From Desulfovibrio desulfuricans (GTDB lineage Bacteria > Desulfobacterota > Desulfovibrionia > Desulfovibrionales > Desulfovibrionaceae), in the NCBI GenBank assembly GCA_015062205.1, contig SUVB01000058.1, positions 124,001 to 188,000 of the forward strand: a stretch of DNA of 64,000 nucleotides, read 5' to 3'. Of the stretch, positions 1 through 9,000 are shown one piece after another. The number at the start of each line of letters is the position of its first letter. Positions within the stretch are counted from its first letter, which is position 1. A program made the translations under genes and the position numbers. The notes under the pieces were generated by a model. That model was given only the letters and a program-made list of their open reading frames with translations. It was not told where the DNA came from and searched no databases.

Positions 1-254
1 GCGTGGCCAACTGCCACGCCCTGAGCGTGCTGGAAGACATCTACCCCGTCCATTACAGGGAATTCATGGAGATGATGGATCGGCAGGGCGTGGCGCTGCC
101 CAAGGGCATCTGCAAGGGCCTCACGGATGCCCAGTTCGACGCCCTGTATGGGGCGAGCATTGTGCACGAGAAGCCGCTCTCCAACCGGCTGGGGCCGGAT
201 TTCAGGAAGATCCTCACCCCGGAGAATGTGCGTTCGCGCTTTGAGCGCATGTAG
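1..254 (+). CDS. C-terminal fragment of iron-containing alcohol dehydrogenase family protein, KdnB-like (3-deoxy-manno-octulosonate 8-oxidase-like); 5' end off window
   Basis: ANCHALSVLEDIYP...LPKGICKGLTDAQFDALYGASIVHEKPLSNRLGPDFRKILTPENVRSRFERM resembles the KdnB C-terminus; followed directly by a DegT-type aminotransferase (KdnA-like). Confidence 0.6.
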   Translation, partial: VANCHALSVLEDIYPVHYREFMEMMDRQGVALPKGICKGLTDAQFDALYGASIVHEKPLSNRLGPDFRKILTPENVRSRFERM

Positions 255-336
255 GCGGCCGTCAGGCCGTATCCCGTCCCGCAGCCCGTTTCGCGCCGTC
301 GGCACGCCCGGCGGCGCGTCCGCACAAGGAATGCCT

Positions 337-1524
337 ATGGATTGCAGAATCAATTTCAGCGGTCGCGCCATCCGCTATACGGAAGAGGAAATCGCCGCCG
401 TGGTGGAGGCCATGCGCGAGGCCGACCCCCTGACGCAAGGCCGTTACATGGCCGCCTTTGAGAAAAAATTCGCCGCCTATCAGGGCGTGCCCGAGGGTTC
501 GTGCTTCACCACCATGAACGGCGTTTCCGCGCTGGAAATGTCGGCCCAACTCTGCCGCCTCAAGCCCGGCGACGAGGTGGTCATGCCCTCGCACACCTTC
601 ACGGCCTCGGCCTATCCCTACGTCAAGAAGGGCGCGACAATGGCCTGGGCCGACGTGGATCTGCACACCCGCGTGGTCACGGCCGAAACCATTGAGAAGG
701 CCGTCACCCCGCGCACAAAGGCCGTGGTGGTGGTGCACCTCTACGGCTATGTGGCCGACATGCCCGCTATTGCCGACCTCTGCCGGCGCAGGGGCCTCAT
801 CCTCATTGAGGACGCGGCGCAGGCCATCGGCTCGGAGCTGGACGGCAGAAAGGCGGGCAGCTTCGGCGACATGGCCATCTTCTCCTTCCACTCGCACAAG
901 AACCTGACCACGCTCGGCGAGGGCGGCATGCTCTACGTGCGCGACCCGAAACCGGCGGCCCTTGTGCCCGCGCTGCGCCACAACGGCCACTGCGCCTACG
1001 ATTTCGCGCGGCCCGACTACTGGAAGCCCGCCATGGGCAATGTGGACATGCCCATGCTGGACGGGGAATTCCTGCAGCCCAACAACTACTGCCTGGGCGA
1101 GGTGGAATGCGCGCTGGGGGCCAAGCTGCTTGACCGCATCGACCGCATCAATGATGAAAAGCGCGCCCGCGCCCTGCGGTTCATGGACGGTCTGGCCGAT
1201 TTTCCCGAACTGGAGTTCCACCGCGTGGAAACCCGCCGCCACAACTACCACCTGCTGGCGGCCCGCATGACCACGGGGCCGGAGAAGCGCGACGCCTTCA
1301 TGCGCGCCATGTTCAACGACAAGGGCGTCAAGTGCGTGGTGCAGTATATCCCGCTGAACCGGTACGACTACTACCGCCGCCTCGGCATGGGCGAGGCGCA
1401 GTGCCCCAATGCCGACGCCTTCTTTGACAGCATGATCTCCTTCCCCTTCCAGCACTGGATGAGCGAGGAGGACTTTCAGTACATGCTCAAAAGCACGCGC
1501 GAGGTGCTGGCGAGCCTGCGCTGA
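337..1524 (+). CDS. DegT/DnrJ/EryC1 (AHBA synthase) family PLP aminotransferase, KdnA-like
   Basis: EDAAQAIGSELDGRKAGSFGDMAIFSFHSHKNLTTLGEGGML family signature; start at 337 preceded by AAGGA. Confidence 0.8.
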   Translation: MDCRINFSGRAIRYTEEEIAAVVEAMREADPLTQGRYMAAFEKKFAAYQGVPEGSCFTTMNGVSALEMSAQLCRLKPGDEVVMPSHTFTASAYPYVKKGATMAWADVDLHTRVVTAETIEKAVTPRTKAVVVVHLYGYVADMPAIADLCRRRGLILIEDAAQAIGSELDGRKAGSFGDMAIFSFHSHKNLTTLGEGGMLYVRDPKPAALVPALRHNGHCAYDFARPDYWKPAMGNVDMPMLDGEFLQPNNYCLGEVECALGAKLLDRIDRINDEKRARALRFMDGLADFPELEFHRVETRRHNYHLLAARMTTGPEKRDAFMRAMFNDKGVKCVVQYIPLNRYDYYRRLGMGEAQCPNADAFFDSMISFPFQHWMSEEDFQYMLKSTREVLASLR

Positions 1525-1605
1525 GGGTATTTTGCCGGACGCGGAGCGGGCGACGCATGTCTGTTCCGCTCCGCGCGTCCGCGGTCCGCTGCCCCAACTC
1601 CAGCC

Positions 1606-3243
1606 ATGAAAGAACGCTGCATCGTCATTCCCGCCATCAAGAAAAATGCCGTCATCCCCGACCAGCTCGTGAAAAAGCTGGCCGGGGTGACGCTGATTGA
1701 GCGGGCCATCCTCACGGCCCGCGCCGTGCTGCCGGGGCAGGACATTGTGGTGCTCACCGACAGCCAGGAAATATCCCTCATCTGCGAGCGCATGGGCGTG
1801 CGCTTCCACCGCAACAGCGGGCTGTGTTTCAGGGGGCTCGACATTGTGGCCGAGATGCGCGGCCTGCTGTCCGAACTGGGGCGGGAGTATGGGCACTGCA
1901 TGGTGCTGCGCGCCTCCTGCCCGCTGCTCACCTGGGTGGACGTGGAAGACGCCTGGAAGCATTACTGCCGCACGGGGGCGGACGGGCTGGTGACGGTGCG
2001 CAAGCTGCGCCACCGCCTCTGGAATTTGCGCGGCGACGGTCTTGACGGCCTGCTGGACCCGGATGAGGCCAGCCGCGCCGGCGAGAAAACCCTGGTGGCG
2101 GAAAGCCGCGCCCTGCTCATCCTGCGTCTGCCCCTTCCGGCCGACGCGGCGGCCCCCCTGACGCGCGGCCGCGTGGTTCCCTGGTTCCTGGGCGACCGGG
2201 CCATTGAGATTCAGGGCTATCAGGACTGGTGGATCTGCGAACGCCTGCTGCAGCGGCGGCATGTGGTCTTTGTGGTGGCGGGCTTTCCCGCCATCGGCAT
2301 GGGGCATGTCTTCCGCGCGCTCATGCTGGCGCACGAGATCACCAGCCACAAGGTGAGTTTTGTCTGCACGCGCGCAAGCGAACTGGCCGTGGAACGCATT
2401 GCGGAAAAGGACTATCCCATCACCCGCCAGGGGCCGGAAGATCTGGCCGACACGGTGCTGGGCATGCGGCCGGACCTGGTCGTCAACGACATGCTGAACA
2501 CGGATGCGGCCTACATGGGCCGCCTGACGGCGGCGGGCGTGCGCTGCGTCAATTTCGAGGACGAGGGGCCGGGCGCGGCGCAGGCGCGTCTGGTCGTCAA
2601 CGCCCTCTATGAGGATGCGGCCTCCACGGAGCAGCTGCGCTGCGGGCCGGAGTACTTCTGCCTGCGCGACGAATTTCTGAACGCGGCACGCAATCCTTTC
2701 CGGCCGGAAGTCAAAACGGTGCTCGTCACCTTCGGCGGCACAGACCAGTTTGACAGTTCCCGTCGCGTGCTGGACATCATTGAGCCCATCTGCCGGGGGG
2801 CGGGCATAACCGTCCGGCTGGTGGTCGGGCCGGGCTATGCTCACAGGGAAGCCATGGAGGAGCATCTGCGTCGGCTGGACAATCCCCTTGTGCAGTTCAC
2901 CTGGGCCACCAACGTCATGAGCCGTATGATGGAAGGGGCGGATCTGGCCGTCTGCTCCGCCGGGCGCACCGTGTACGAGCTGGCCCACATGCGCATCCCC
3001 GCCCTGGTGCTGGCCACGCACGAGCGCGAGGCGCGGCATACCTTCGCCCGGCCGCGCAACGGCTTCGCCTTTGTGGGCATCATGGGCCGCGTGAGCGACG
3101 TGAAAATACGCAATGTCTTTCTGGCCATGTGCAGGACACCGCGCCGCCGCCGCTTCTGGGAGCGGCAGAACAGCCTGGACTTTACGCCCAACAAGGCGCG
3201 CGTGGTGGGGCTGTTGCAGGATATCTTGCAGGAGCAGCAGTAA
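1606..3243 (+). CDS. Fusion: N-terminal NeuA/PseF-like cytidylyltransferase domain plus C-terminal PseG-like UDP-sugar hydrolase/GT-B domain
   Basis: N-term CIVIPAIKKNAVIPDQLVKKLAGVTLIERAI...VLRASCPLLTWVDVEDA; C-term GFPAIGMGHVFRALMLA (PseG G-x-G-H-x-x-R) and VTFGGTDQFDSSRRVLDII...CSAGRTVYELAHMRIPALVLA. Confidence 0.75.
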   Translation: MKERCIVIPAIKKNAVIPDQLVKKLAGVTLIERAILTARAVLPGQDIVVLTDSQEISLICERMGVRFHRNSGLCFRGLDIVAEMRGLLSELGREYGHCMVLRASCPLLTWVDVEDAWKHYCRTGADGLVTVRKLRHRLWNLRGDGLDGLLDPDEASRAGEKTLVAESRALLILRLPLPADAAAPLTRGRVVPWFLGDRAIEIQGYQDWWICERLLQRRHVVFVVAGFPAIGMGHVFRALMLAHEITSHKVSFVCTRASELAVERIAEKDYPITRQGPEDLADTVLGMRPDLVVNDMLNTDAAYMGRLTAAGVRCVNFEDEGPGAAQARLVVNALYEDAASTEQLRCGPEYFCLRDEFLNAARNPFRPEVKTVLVTFGGTDQFDSSRRVLDIIEPICRGAGITVRLVVGPGYAHREAMEEHLRRLDNPLVQFTWATNVMSRMMEGADLAVCSAGRTVYELAHMRIPALVLATHEREARHTFARPRNGFAFVGIMGRVSDVKIRNVFLAMCRTPRRRRFWERQNSLDFTPNKARVVGLLQDILQEQQ

Positions 3244-3284
3244 CCTGCGGCCGACTGCCGCGAAACCGTGCATAAGGAGTGTCC

Positions 3285-3977
3285 ATGTCCGCATACGGCA
3301 AGGTCATTGCCATTGTTCAGGCCCGGCTGGGCTCCAGCCGTCTGCCGCTGAAATCCCTGCTCTGCCTGCGCGACGTGCCCGTCATCGACTGGGTGACGCA
3401 GCGGCTTGCCCAGGCCTCCCGGCTGGACGGCATGCTTGTGGCCGTGCCCGACACGCCGCTGGACGCCGTACTGCTGGAACATTTGCGCCGTCGGAATGTG
3501 CCCTGCATGGCCGGGCCCGAAAATGACGTGCTGGAGCGTTACCGTCTGGCCGCGCGGCAGGCCGGCGCCGGGCTTGTGGTGCGTGTCTGCGCGGACAATC
3601 CGCTCATCTGGGGCGAGGCTGTCGACAGGCTGGTCGATTTCTATGAACAGGGCGCGTGGGACTACGCCTACAACCACATCCCCCGGGAAAACCTCTGGCC
3701 CGACGGCCTCGGCGCGGAGATATTCTCCCGCGAGCTTCTGGAGCGCATGGCCGACGAAGCCGTGGAACCCTCGCAGCGGGAACACTGCTGCAACTACATC
3801 TGGGACAACAGGGAGCGCTTCCGCATCGGCACCTTTGACCCCGGGGAGGACTGGCTGCGCCGCCCCGACCTCAAGCTGGACATGGACTGCCCGGACGACT
3901 TCCGCCGCCTGGCGCTGCAGCCCATCCGGCCGGACATGGACGCCCGCGACATTGTGCGCCTCTTCGGGGAGGCATAG
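3285..3977 (+). CDS. SpsF-like cytidylyltransferase family protein
   Basis: AIVQARLGSSRLPLKSLLCLRDVPVIDWVTQRL...VVRVCADNPLI; AAGGAG RBS upstream. Confidence 0.8.
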   Translation: MSAYGKVIAIVQARLGSSRLPLKSLLCLRDVPVIDWVTQRLAQASRLDGMLVAVPDTPLDAVLLEHLRRRNVPCMAGPENDVLERYRLAARQAGAGLVVRVCADNPLIWGEAVDRLVDFYEQGAWDYAYNHIPRENLWPDGLGAEIFSRELLERMADEAVEPSQREHCCNYIWDNRERFRIGTFDPGEDWLRRPDLKLDMDCPDDFRRLALQPIRPDMDARDIVRLFGEA

Positions 3978-4048
3978 CGCATTTTTCTGCAGATTGCGCC
4001 ATGCTGCCGCCGGGACGCGGGACGTTCCGGCGGCCTTGCTGTTTTTTG

Positions 4049-5464
4049 CTACAGATAGGGCGAAAAGATCCAGCAGGCGGCATTGCGCAGCTTGACGGGC
4101 AGGGGCAGGCTTTCGAGCATGCCGGCGGTGATTTCCAGGCCCCGGCTGATAGCGTGGTCGATGTGGCCGGTGATGGAGGCGTTGAACGCCGGGTCGAACA
4201 CTTCCATGTTCAGCTCGAAATTGAGGCGCAGGCTGCGCGCGTCCAGATTGGCGGAACCGATCTGGGCGTAGTAGCCGTCCACGGCCAGCAGCTTGGTGTG
4301 GGCAAAGGGCGGCGGCTGCAGCCACACGCGCACGCCTGCCTCCAGCAGTGTGGGCAGCAGGCGGAACTGCGCCCAGTGCACATAGAAAAGGTTGTTTTTT
4401 GCGGGCAGCGCCACGCGCACGTCCACACCGCGCTGCCCGGCGGAACGCAGGGCGGACACAAGCCCGTGCGAGGGCAGGAAATAGGGCGTCATGATGCGCA
4501 CGGAGGTGCGGGCCGCACTGATGACGCCGCAGTAGACGTCATTGAGAATGTCCGCGTCGGAACCGGGGCCGTCCATGATGATGCGGCAGCGGCTGTCGCC
4601 CCTGGGCAGGGAGCTTGCGGGCGGCAGGGGCGTGTAGTTGCCCGTGCAGAAGCCCCAGTTGAGCAGAAAGGCGCGTCGCAGCTGGTCCACGATGGGCCCT
4701 TCGCAGCTGAAGTGCATGTCCTGCACGTAGTTGGCCTTGCCGGCGGTCAGGTTGTCGTCTGCGATGTTCATGCCGCCGGTAAAGGCCACGCTGTCGCAGA
4801 TGAGCATTTTGCGGTGATTGCGCAGATTAATGCCGAGATTGGGCGGGAAAAGACTCGGCGGCAGGAATTGCGCCACCTTGACCCCGTACTGCGGCAGTTT
4901 CTTCCAGGGCTTGCGCAGGGAATAGAGCACGCCGATGCCGTCCACCAGCAGGCGCACGTCCACACCGCGCGCGGCGGCCTGCGCCAGGGCCTTGCTGAAG
5001 GCCTGCGCCGTCCTGCCGGCATTGAAGATATAGGTGCACAGGAAGACGTGGTCCCTGGCTTCGCGGATGGCCGCGAGCATGGCGGGATAGGCCTCGTCGC
5101 CGTTGTGCAGGGGGGTCAGGGCATTGCCGCCGCACAGATGCTGCTCCGTGAGGACGCGCCCGATGTGCTCCATGCGTACAATGCTTTCCGGCACATGCTC
5201 CGGCGGGGCCGCAGAGAAGGGCGGATGGGCGTAGTCCGGCTCCAGGGGTTCCTGACGGCGCATGATACGGCTGGCGCGGCTTTCCGCCCGGCTGATGCCG
5301 AAGCAGGCATAGAGCAGCGGCCCCACGAGCGGCAGCAGCAGCGCGGCGACCGTCCAGCCCAGGGCGGCGCGGGGATCGTGCTTGGTCAGCAGCGCGTGGC
5401 AGACCGCTATCCACGAAAGGATGTGGATGGCCAGCAGGCCGAGGGAATCAGCGACAAGAAGCAT
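4049..5464 (-). CDS. cls: Cardiolipin synthase (phospholipase D superfamily)
   Basis: Two HKD motifs (HRKMLICD, HTKLLAVD), N-terminal TM segments, GGMNIADD. Confidence 0.88.
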   Translation of the reverse strand: MLLVADSLGLLAIHILSWIAVCHALLTKHDPRAALGWTVAALLLPLVGPLLYACFGISRAESRASRIMRRQEPLEPDYAHPPFSAAPPEHVPESIVRMEHIGRVLTEQHLCGGNALTPLHNGDEAYPAMLAAIREARDHVFLCTYIFNAGRTAQAFSKALAQAAARGVDVRLLVDGIGVLYSLRKPWKKLPQYGVKVAQFLPPSLFPPNLGINLRNHRKMLICDSVAFTGGMNIADDNLTAGKANYVQDMHFSCEGPIVDQLRRAFLLNWGFCTGNYTPLPPASSLPRGDSRCRIIMDGPGSDADILNDVYCGVISAARTSVRIMTPYFLPSHGLVSALRSAGQRGVDVRVALPAKNNLFYVHWAQFRLLPTLLEAGVRVWLQPPPFAHTKLLAVDGYYAQIGSANLDARSLRLNFELNMEVFDPAFNASITGHIDHAISRGLEITAGMLESLPLPVKLRNAACWIFSPYL

Positions 5465-5536
5465 GGATCATAGTACGCGGCCGCAGGCGCGCCCTGTGCC
5501 GGGCGAGCCGCCCCGTGACGCCGCGGTCCGAAACCT

Positions 5537-5959
5537 TCAGCGGCGCACCGCCAGCAGGGTTGTATCCGTATGGCGCAGAACGCGTTCGGTGATGGAGCCC
5601 AGCATCATGTCCTGCAGGCCGTCGCGCCCGTCGGTGTACATGACGATGAGGTCCGCGTTCTCCTCGTGCGCAACGCGCACGATGGTTTCCGCCACAGTGC
5701 CTTCTTCCACGCGGCAGCGGCAGGGCAGGTTCTTCTGCTTCAGCTCCGCGCCGATGGTGTTGAGCAGGGTCTGTCCCTTGGCTCTGGCGTCAGCCAGCAG
5801 GTCGGCGTGATCCTGGCCGCCGACGACCAGGGAAATGGGATCGAAAATGTGCAGCAGCACAATCTCGCCCTGCGTCAGGGGAAGGGCGCTGCGCAGGGCC
5901 GTCCGCGCCCGGGAAAGGCCGTTTTTGCCGCTGACGGGAATGAGAATGGTCTTGTACAT
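5537..5959 (-). CDS. Universal stress protein UspA family
   Basis: YKTILIPVSGKNGLSRARTAL...VVGGQDHADL...EENADLIVMYTDGRDGLQDMMLGSITERVLRHTDTTLLAVR. Confidence 0.85.
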   Translation of the reverse strand: MYKTILIPVSGKNGLSRARTALRSALPLTQGEIVLLHIFDPISLVVGGQDHADLLADARAKGQTLLNTIGAELKQKNLPCRCRVEEGTVAETIVRVAHEENADLIVMYTDGRDGLQDMMLGSITERVLRHTDTTLLAVRR

Positions 5960-6004
5960 GAGCCTCTCGCAAAGGTTGAAGGAAATGGCGCTGCGCCTGC
6001 CGCC

Positions 6005-9000
6005 TCAGCGGCGGGGCGTCAGGGCGATGCGGTTGCGCTCCACCGCCACTGCCAGCTCCGGCAGAAGATCCTGCAGCGCGTGCAGGTCTCCCGCCTTGGC
6101 CGCGCGTTCCACGCAACGGGCCATACGGGTCAGCACGCGGAAGCCGAAGGCGTCCGATTCCGCGGCGATGCGTTCCGCAGCCTCGCCCACCACAATGCAC
6201 CGCCGGTTTTTGAAGCCCTGCTGGGCGTCCTGCATGGCCGCGTCCAGGCGCGCCACAAGCTGGGGAATGGTCTGGTCGGCGTCCCCTGACGGCGTGGGCG
6301 CGGCGCGTCCGCCGCTGCCGTTCTCAGGCTGCGCGCCGCCCGTCGGCACAGGCGCGCCGACCGACGTATAGGAGGAGGGTGCCGGTTCGGGAGCCTGCAC
6401 TGCGGGCTCGGGGAGAGATTGTTCCGGCAGCGGCGGGGTATCGGCCGTCGCCGCATGCCCGGAGCCGAGAAGGCTTTCCGCCGCGCCCGCAATGAAGTTC
6501 ATGAAGGGGCTTGCCTTGCCGCCGTTCGGCGTCGTGGGCTTCTCCGCCGCCGGCGTTGCCCTGCCCGCTGCTTCTGCCGGGCCGTGAGCGGGCCTGTCGC
6601 CGGAGCTGTCCAACAGCTTGAGAATGAGCCTGCCGGCGTCGGTGTGCGGCAGTTCCGGCTCTTCGGGCCGGGAGTCTGCCGGGCGTTCGGGTCTGGTGAC
6701 AGGCATGGGCTCGCCCACCCATTCCCCGGGCGCTGTCAGGCTGGGGCTGACATAACGCGAGCGCGGCGATGCCGGGGCGGCAGGGGGCGGCGGGGCGGCC
6801 GGACGTTCAGCCTGTTCCTGCGCGGCGGCGGGCTTTGTGCCGTGCCCGACGGGCGTGCCGATGGGCATGGGCTCGCCCACCCATTCGTCAAAATCGTCGT
6901 TCCATGCATTCATGGACGCCGTGATTCCGGCAGGGCGGGGCGCGGCGTCAGCGTGACGCGGCGCGTGCGCGTTGACCGGCGTCAGCGTGGCCTCCCCTTC
7001 GCGGCGCAGCATGGCCGCAAGGCCTTTCGCGTCCGACAGGGGTTCCGGCTGCGCATTCTGCGGGGGAACGGCCTGTGGCGCAGGGGCCGCTTCTCCGGCG
7101 GACGGCGCGGGGGGCGTTTCTGCCTGCGGGGGCCACGGAAGCGGGGCACCGTTTGAGCTGTCGGCCCCGGCGGTGTCCTGTTCGGCGGGGGCCGCCGCCT
7201 GTGCGGCAGAATCCGCATCCGGGGCAAGGGCGTCATGCACCGCCTTTCCTGCAAGCGGGGCGCCGGCGGGCATTGCCGCCGTTGCGGCTTCGGCGGTGGG
7301 GCGCCCATCACCCGTTGCTTCCGGCGTCACGGGGGGGGCCGACGGGGGCTGCGGCATTGCAGGAACGTCCGGCCGGGCAGGAGCGGCGGAAGGTTCCATT
7401 TCCTGCTGCCTGTCGTCATGCGGCGGCATGGCCGCGACGGGAGCCTCCCCTGCTTCGGGCGTGTCAGTCCCGTCCCAGTGCGGGCCGTCCATGCCTGCCG
7501 CCGTCAGGAATTCTTCCGCCACGGCGTCGCCGCCGTACGGCGCGCCCGCGTCTGCGGACGGGGCCGTTTCCCCGCTGTTTATATGTTCCGGCACCTCGGG
7601 CGCGGCCGCAGGTTCCACGGGCGCTTCCGCATCCATCGGAGACGCGGGCCCGGCCGCCCCCGGCAAAATGGCCGTCTCCATCGGGGCGGCGTGTCCCTGC
7701 GCGGGGAGCGTGCCGGTCGCGACAGCGCGTGCGGGCTCCTCTTCAGCCGTCACGCCCATGCTGAGCGGTCGGAAAAAGGCAGCATCATCCGGTTCGGCGG
7801 CGGGCTGCCCCGCGGGAACGTCAGCATCGGGCCCGGTCGGGCGGATGTCGGGCATTGCGCCGGGCTGCGCAAAGGGGGACGTGCCGAAAAGATCGGGCAG
7901 CGGCTCCGCCGGGTGGGCCTCGGGCAGCGTTTTCGTGACCGGGTTGCCGTCGGCTGCTTGCGCCCGGGCGTTGTCGGCGGGGGCGGCCAGACCGGCCTCG
8001 TCCAGCACTTCACGGACAGTGGCGGCGAAGGCCTCGGCGTCCACGGGTTCCAGCAGGGCGTGCGTATAGCCCCTTTCAGCCAGGGAATCCCACTGGCTGT
8101 CATCCGTCGTGACGGCGAGGGCCTTGAAGACGGGCAGGCCCGACTGCATGGCTTCCGCCTCAAAACGGCCCAGCGCGTCGCCTTCGGCAGGGGTATTGTG
8201 CGCGGGCTGGGCCACGACCATCATGGCCGGAGCCTCCCTGTTGCATTGCAGCGCCTCGTGCATGCTGCGCGCTTCCGTGCTGCGGCAGCCCAGGGACGTG
8301 ATCATGCGGGCGAGCGTCTGCCGGGTCACGGCGTTGTCCGCCACGACGGCGATGGTGGGCCGGCGGCGCGTTTCCGCGTCTGCTGCCGGCTCCTCTGCGG
8401 CCTCCAGCGGCGTGAGATGCAGGGTAAAGGCAATGGATGCGCCCTGCGGTCCGCATTCCACGGTGAGATAGCCGTTGTTGGCTCCGGCCAGTTCCCAGGC
8501 GCGGGTCAGCGCCAGTGAGGAGCGTCCGCGCGGGGGAATGCCGGAACCGGTGTCGGTCACGGTGAAGAGCAGATGCCCGGGATCGGCGCTTTCCGGCACG
8601 CGCCGCACGGAGAGGTGCACGGCCCCGCGCGTGGTGGCGCGGACGGCGCTTTCCAGCAGCAGGTCGAGCGTTTCGCGCAGGGCCTGAACCTGCCCCTCGT
8701 ACATGTGTCCCAGCAGGGGCGGCATGTACCAGGCAATGCCTATGCCCGCGTTTTCCGCCGCAGGGGCAACGCTGTCATGGGCCTCACGCACAAGGTGCTG
8801 CAGGTTGAAGGCCGTGCGTTGCTCGTTTTTGCGCGCCTGTTCCTGCGTTTTGCCGGGATTGTCGATGAGCTGCGCCATTTCCCCGGCGGCGGCGAGCATG
8901 TTTTCGGCGTATTGGCGCACCGCCGGCGGCAGGGAACAGCCGCCGAGGGCGGCGCCTTCGCGCATGAGGCGGTCAAGAGGCGGCCGCAGCAGGTTTTCCC

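Noticed and set aside
262-3294. 1010-aa minus-strand ORF
   Set aside because: Antisense to clear sugar-biosynthesis genes; His/Gly/Ala-rich with no recognisable domain, typical of GC-rich shadow ORFs.
6300-7750. Possible tandem repeat or CRISPR-like array in the GC-rich linker
   Set aside because: No regular repeat/spacer periodicity; it is coding Pro/Ala-rich low complexity.
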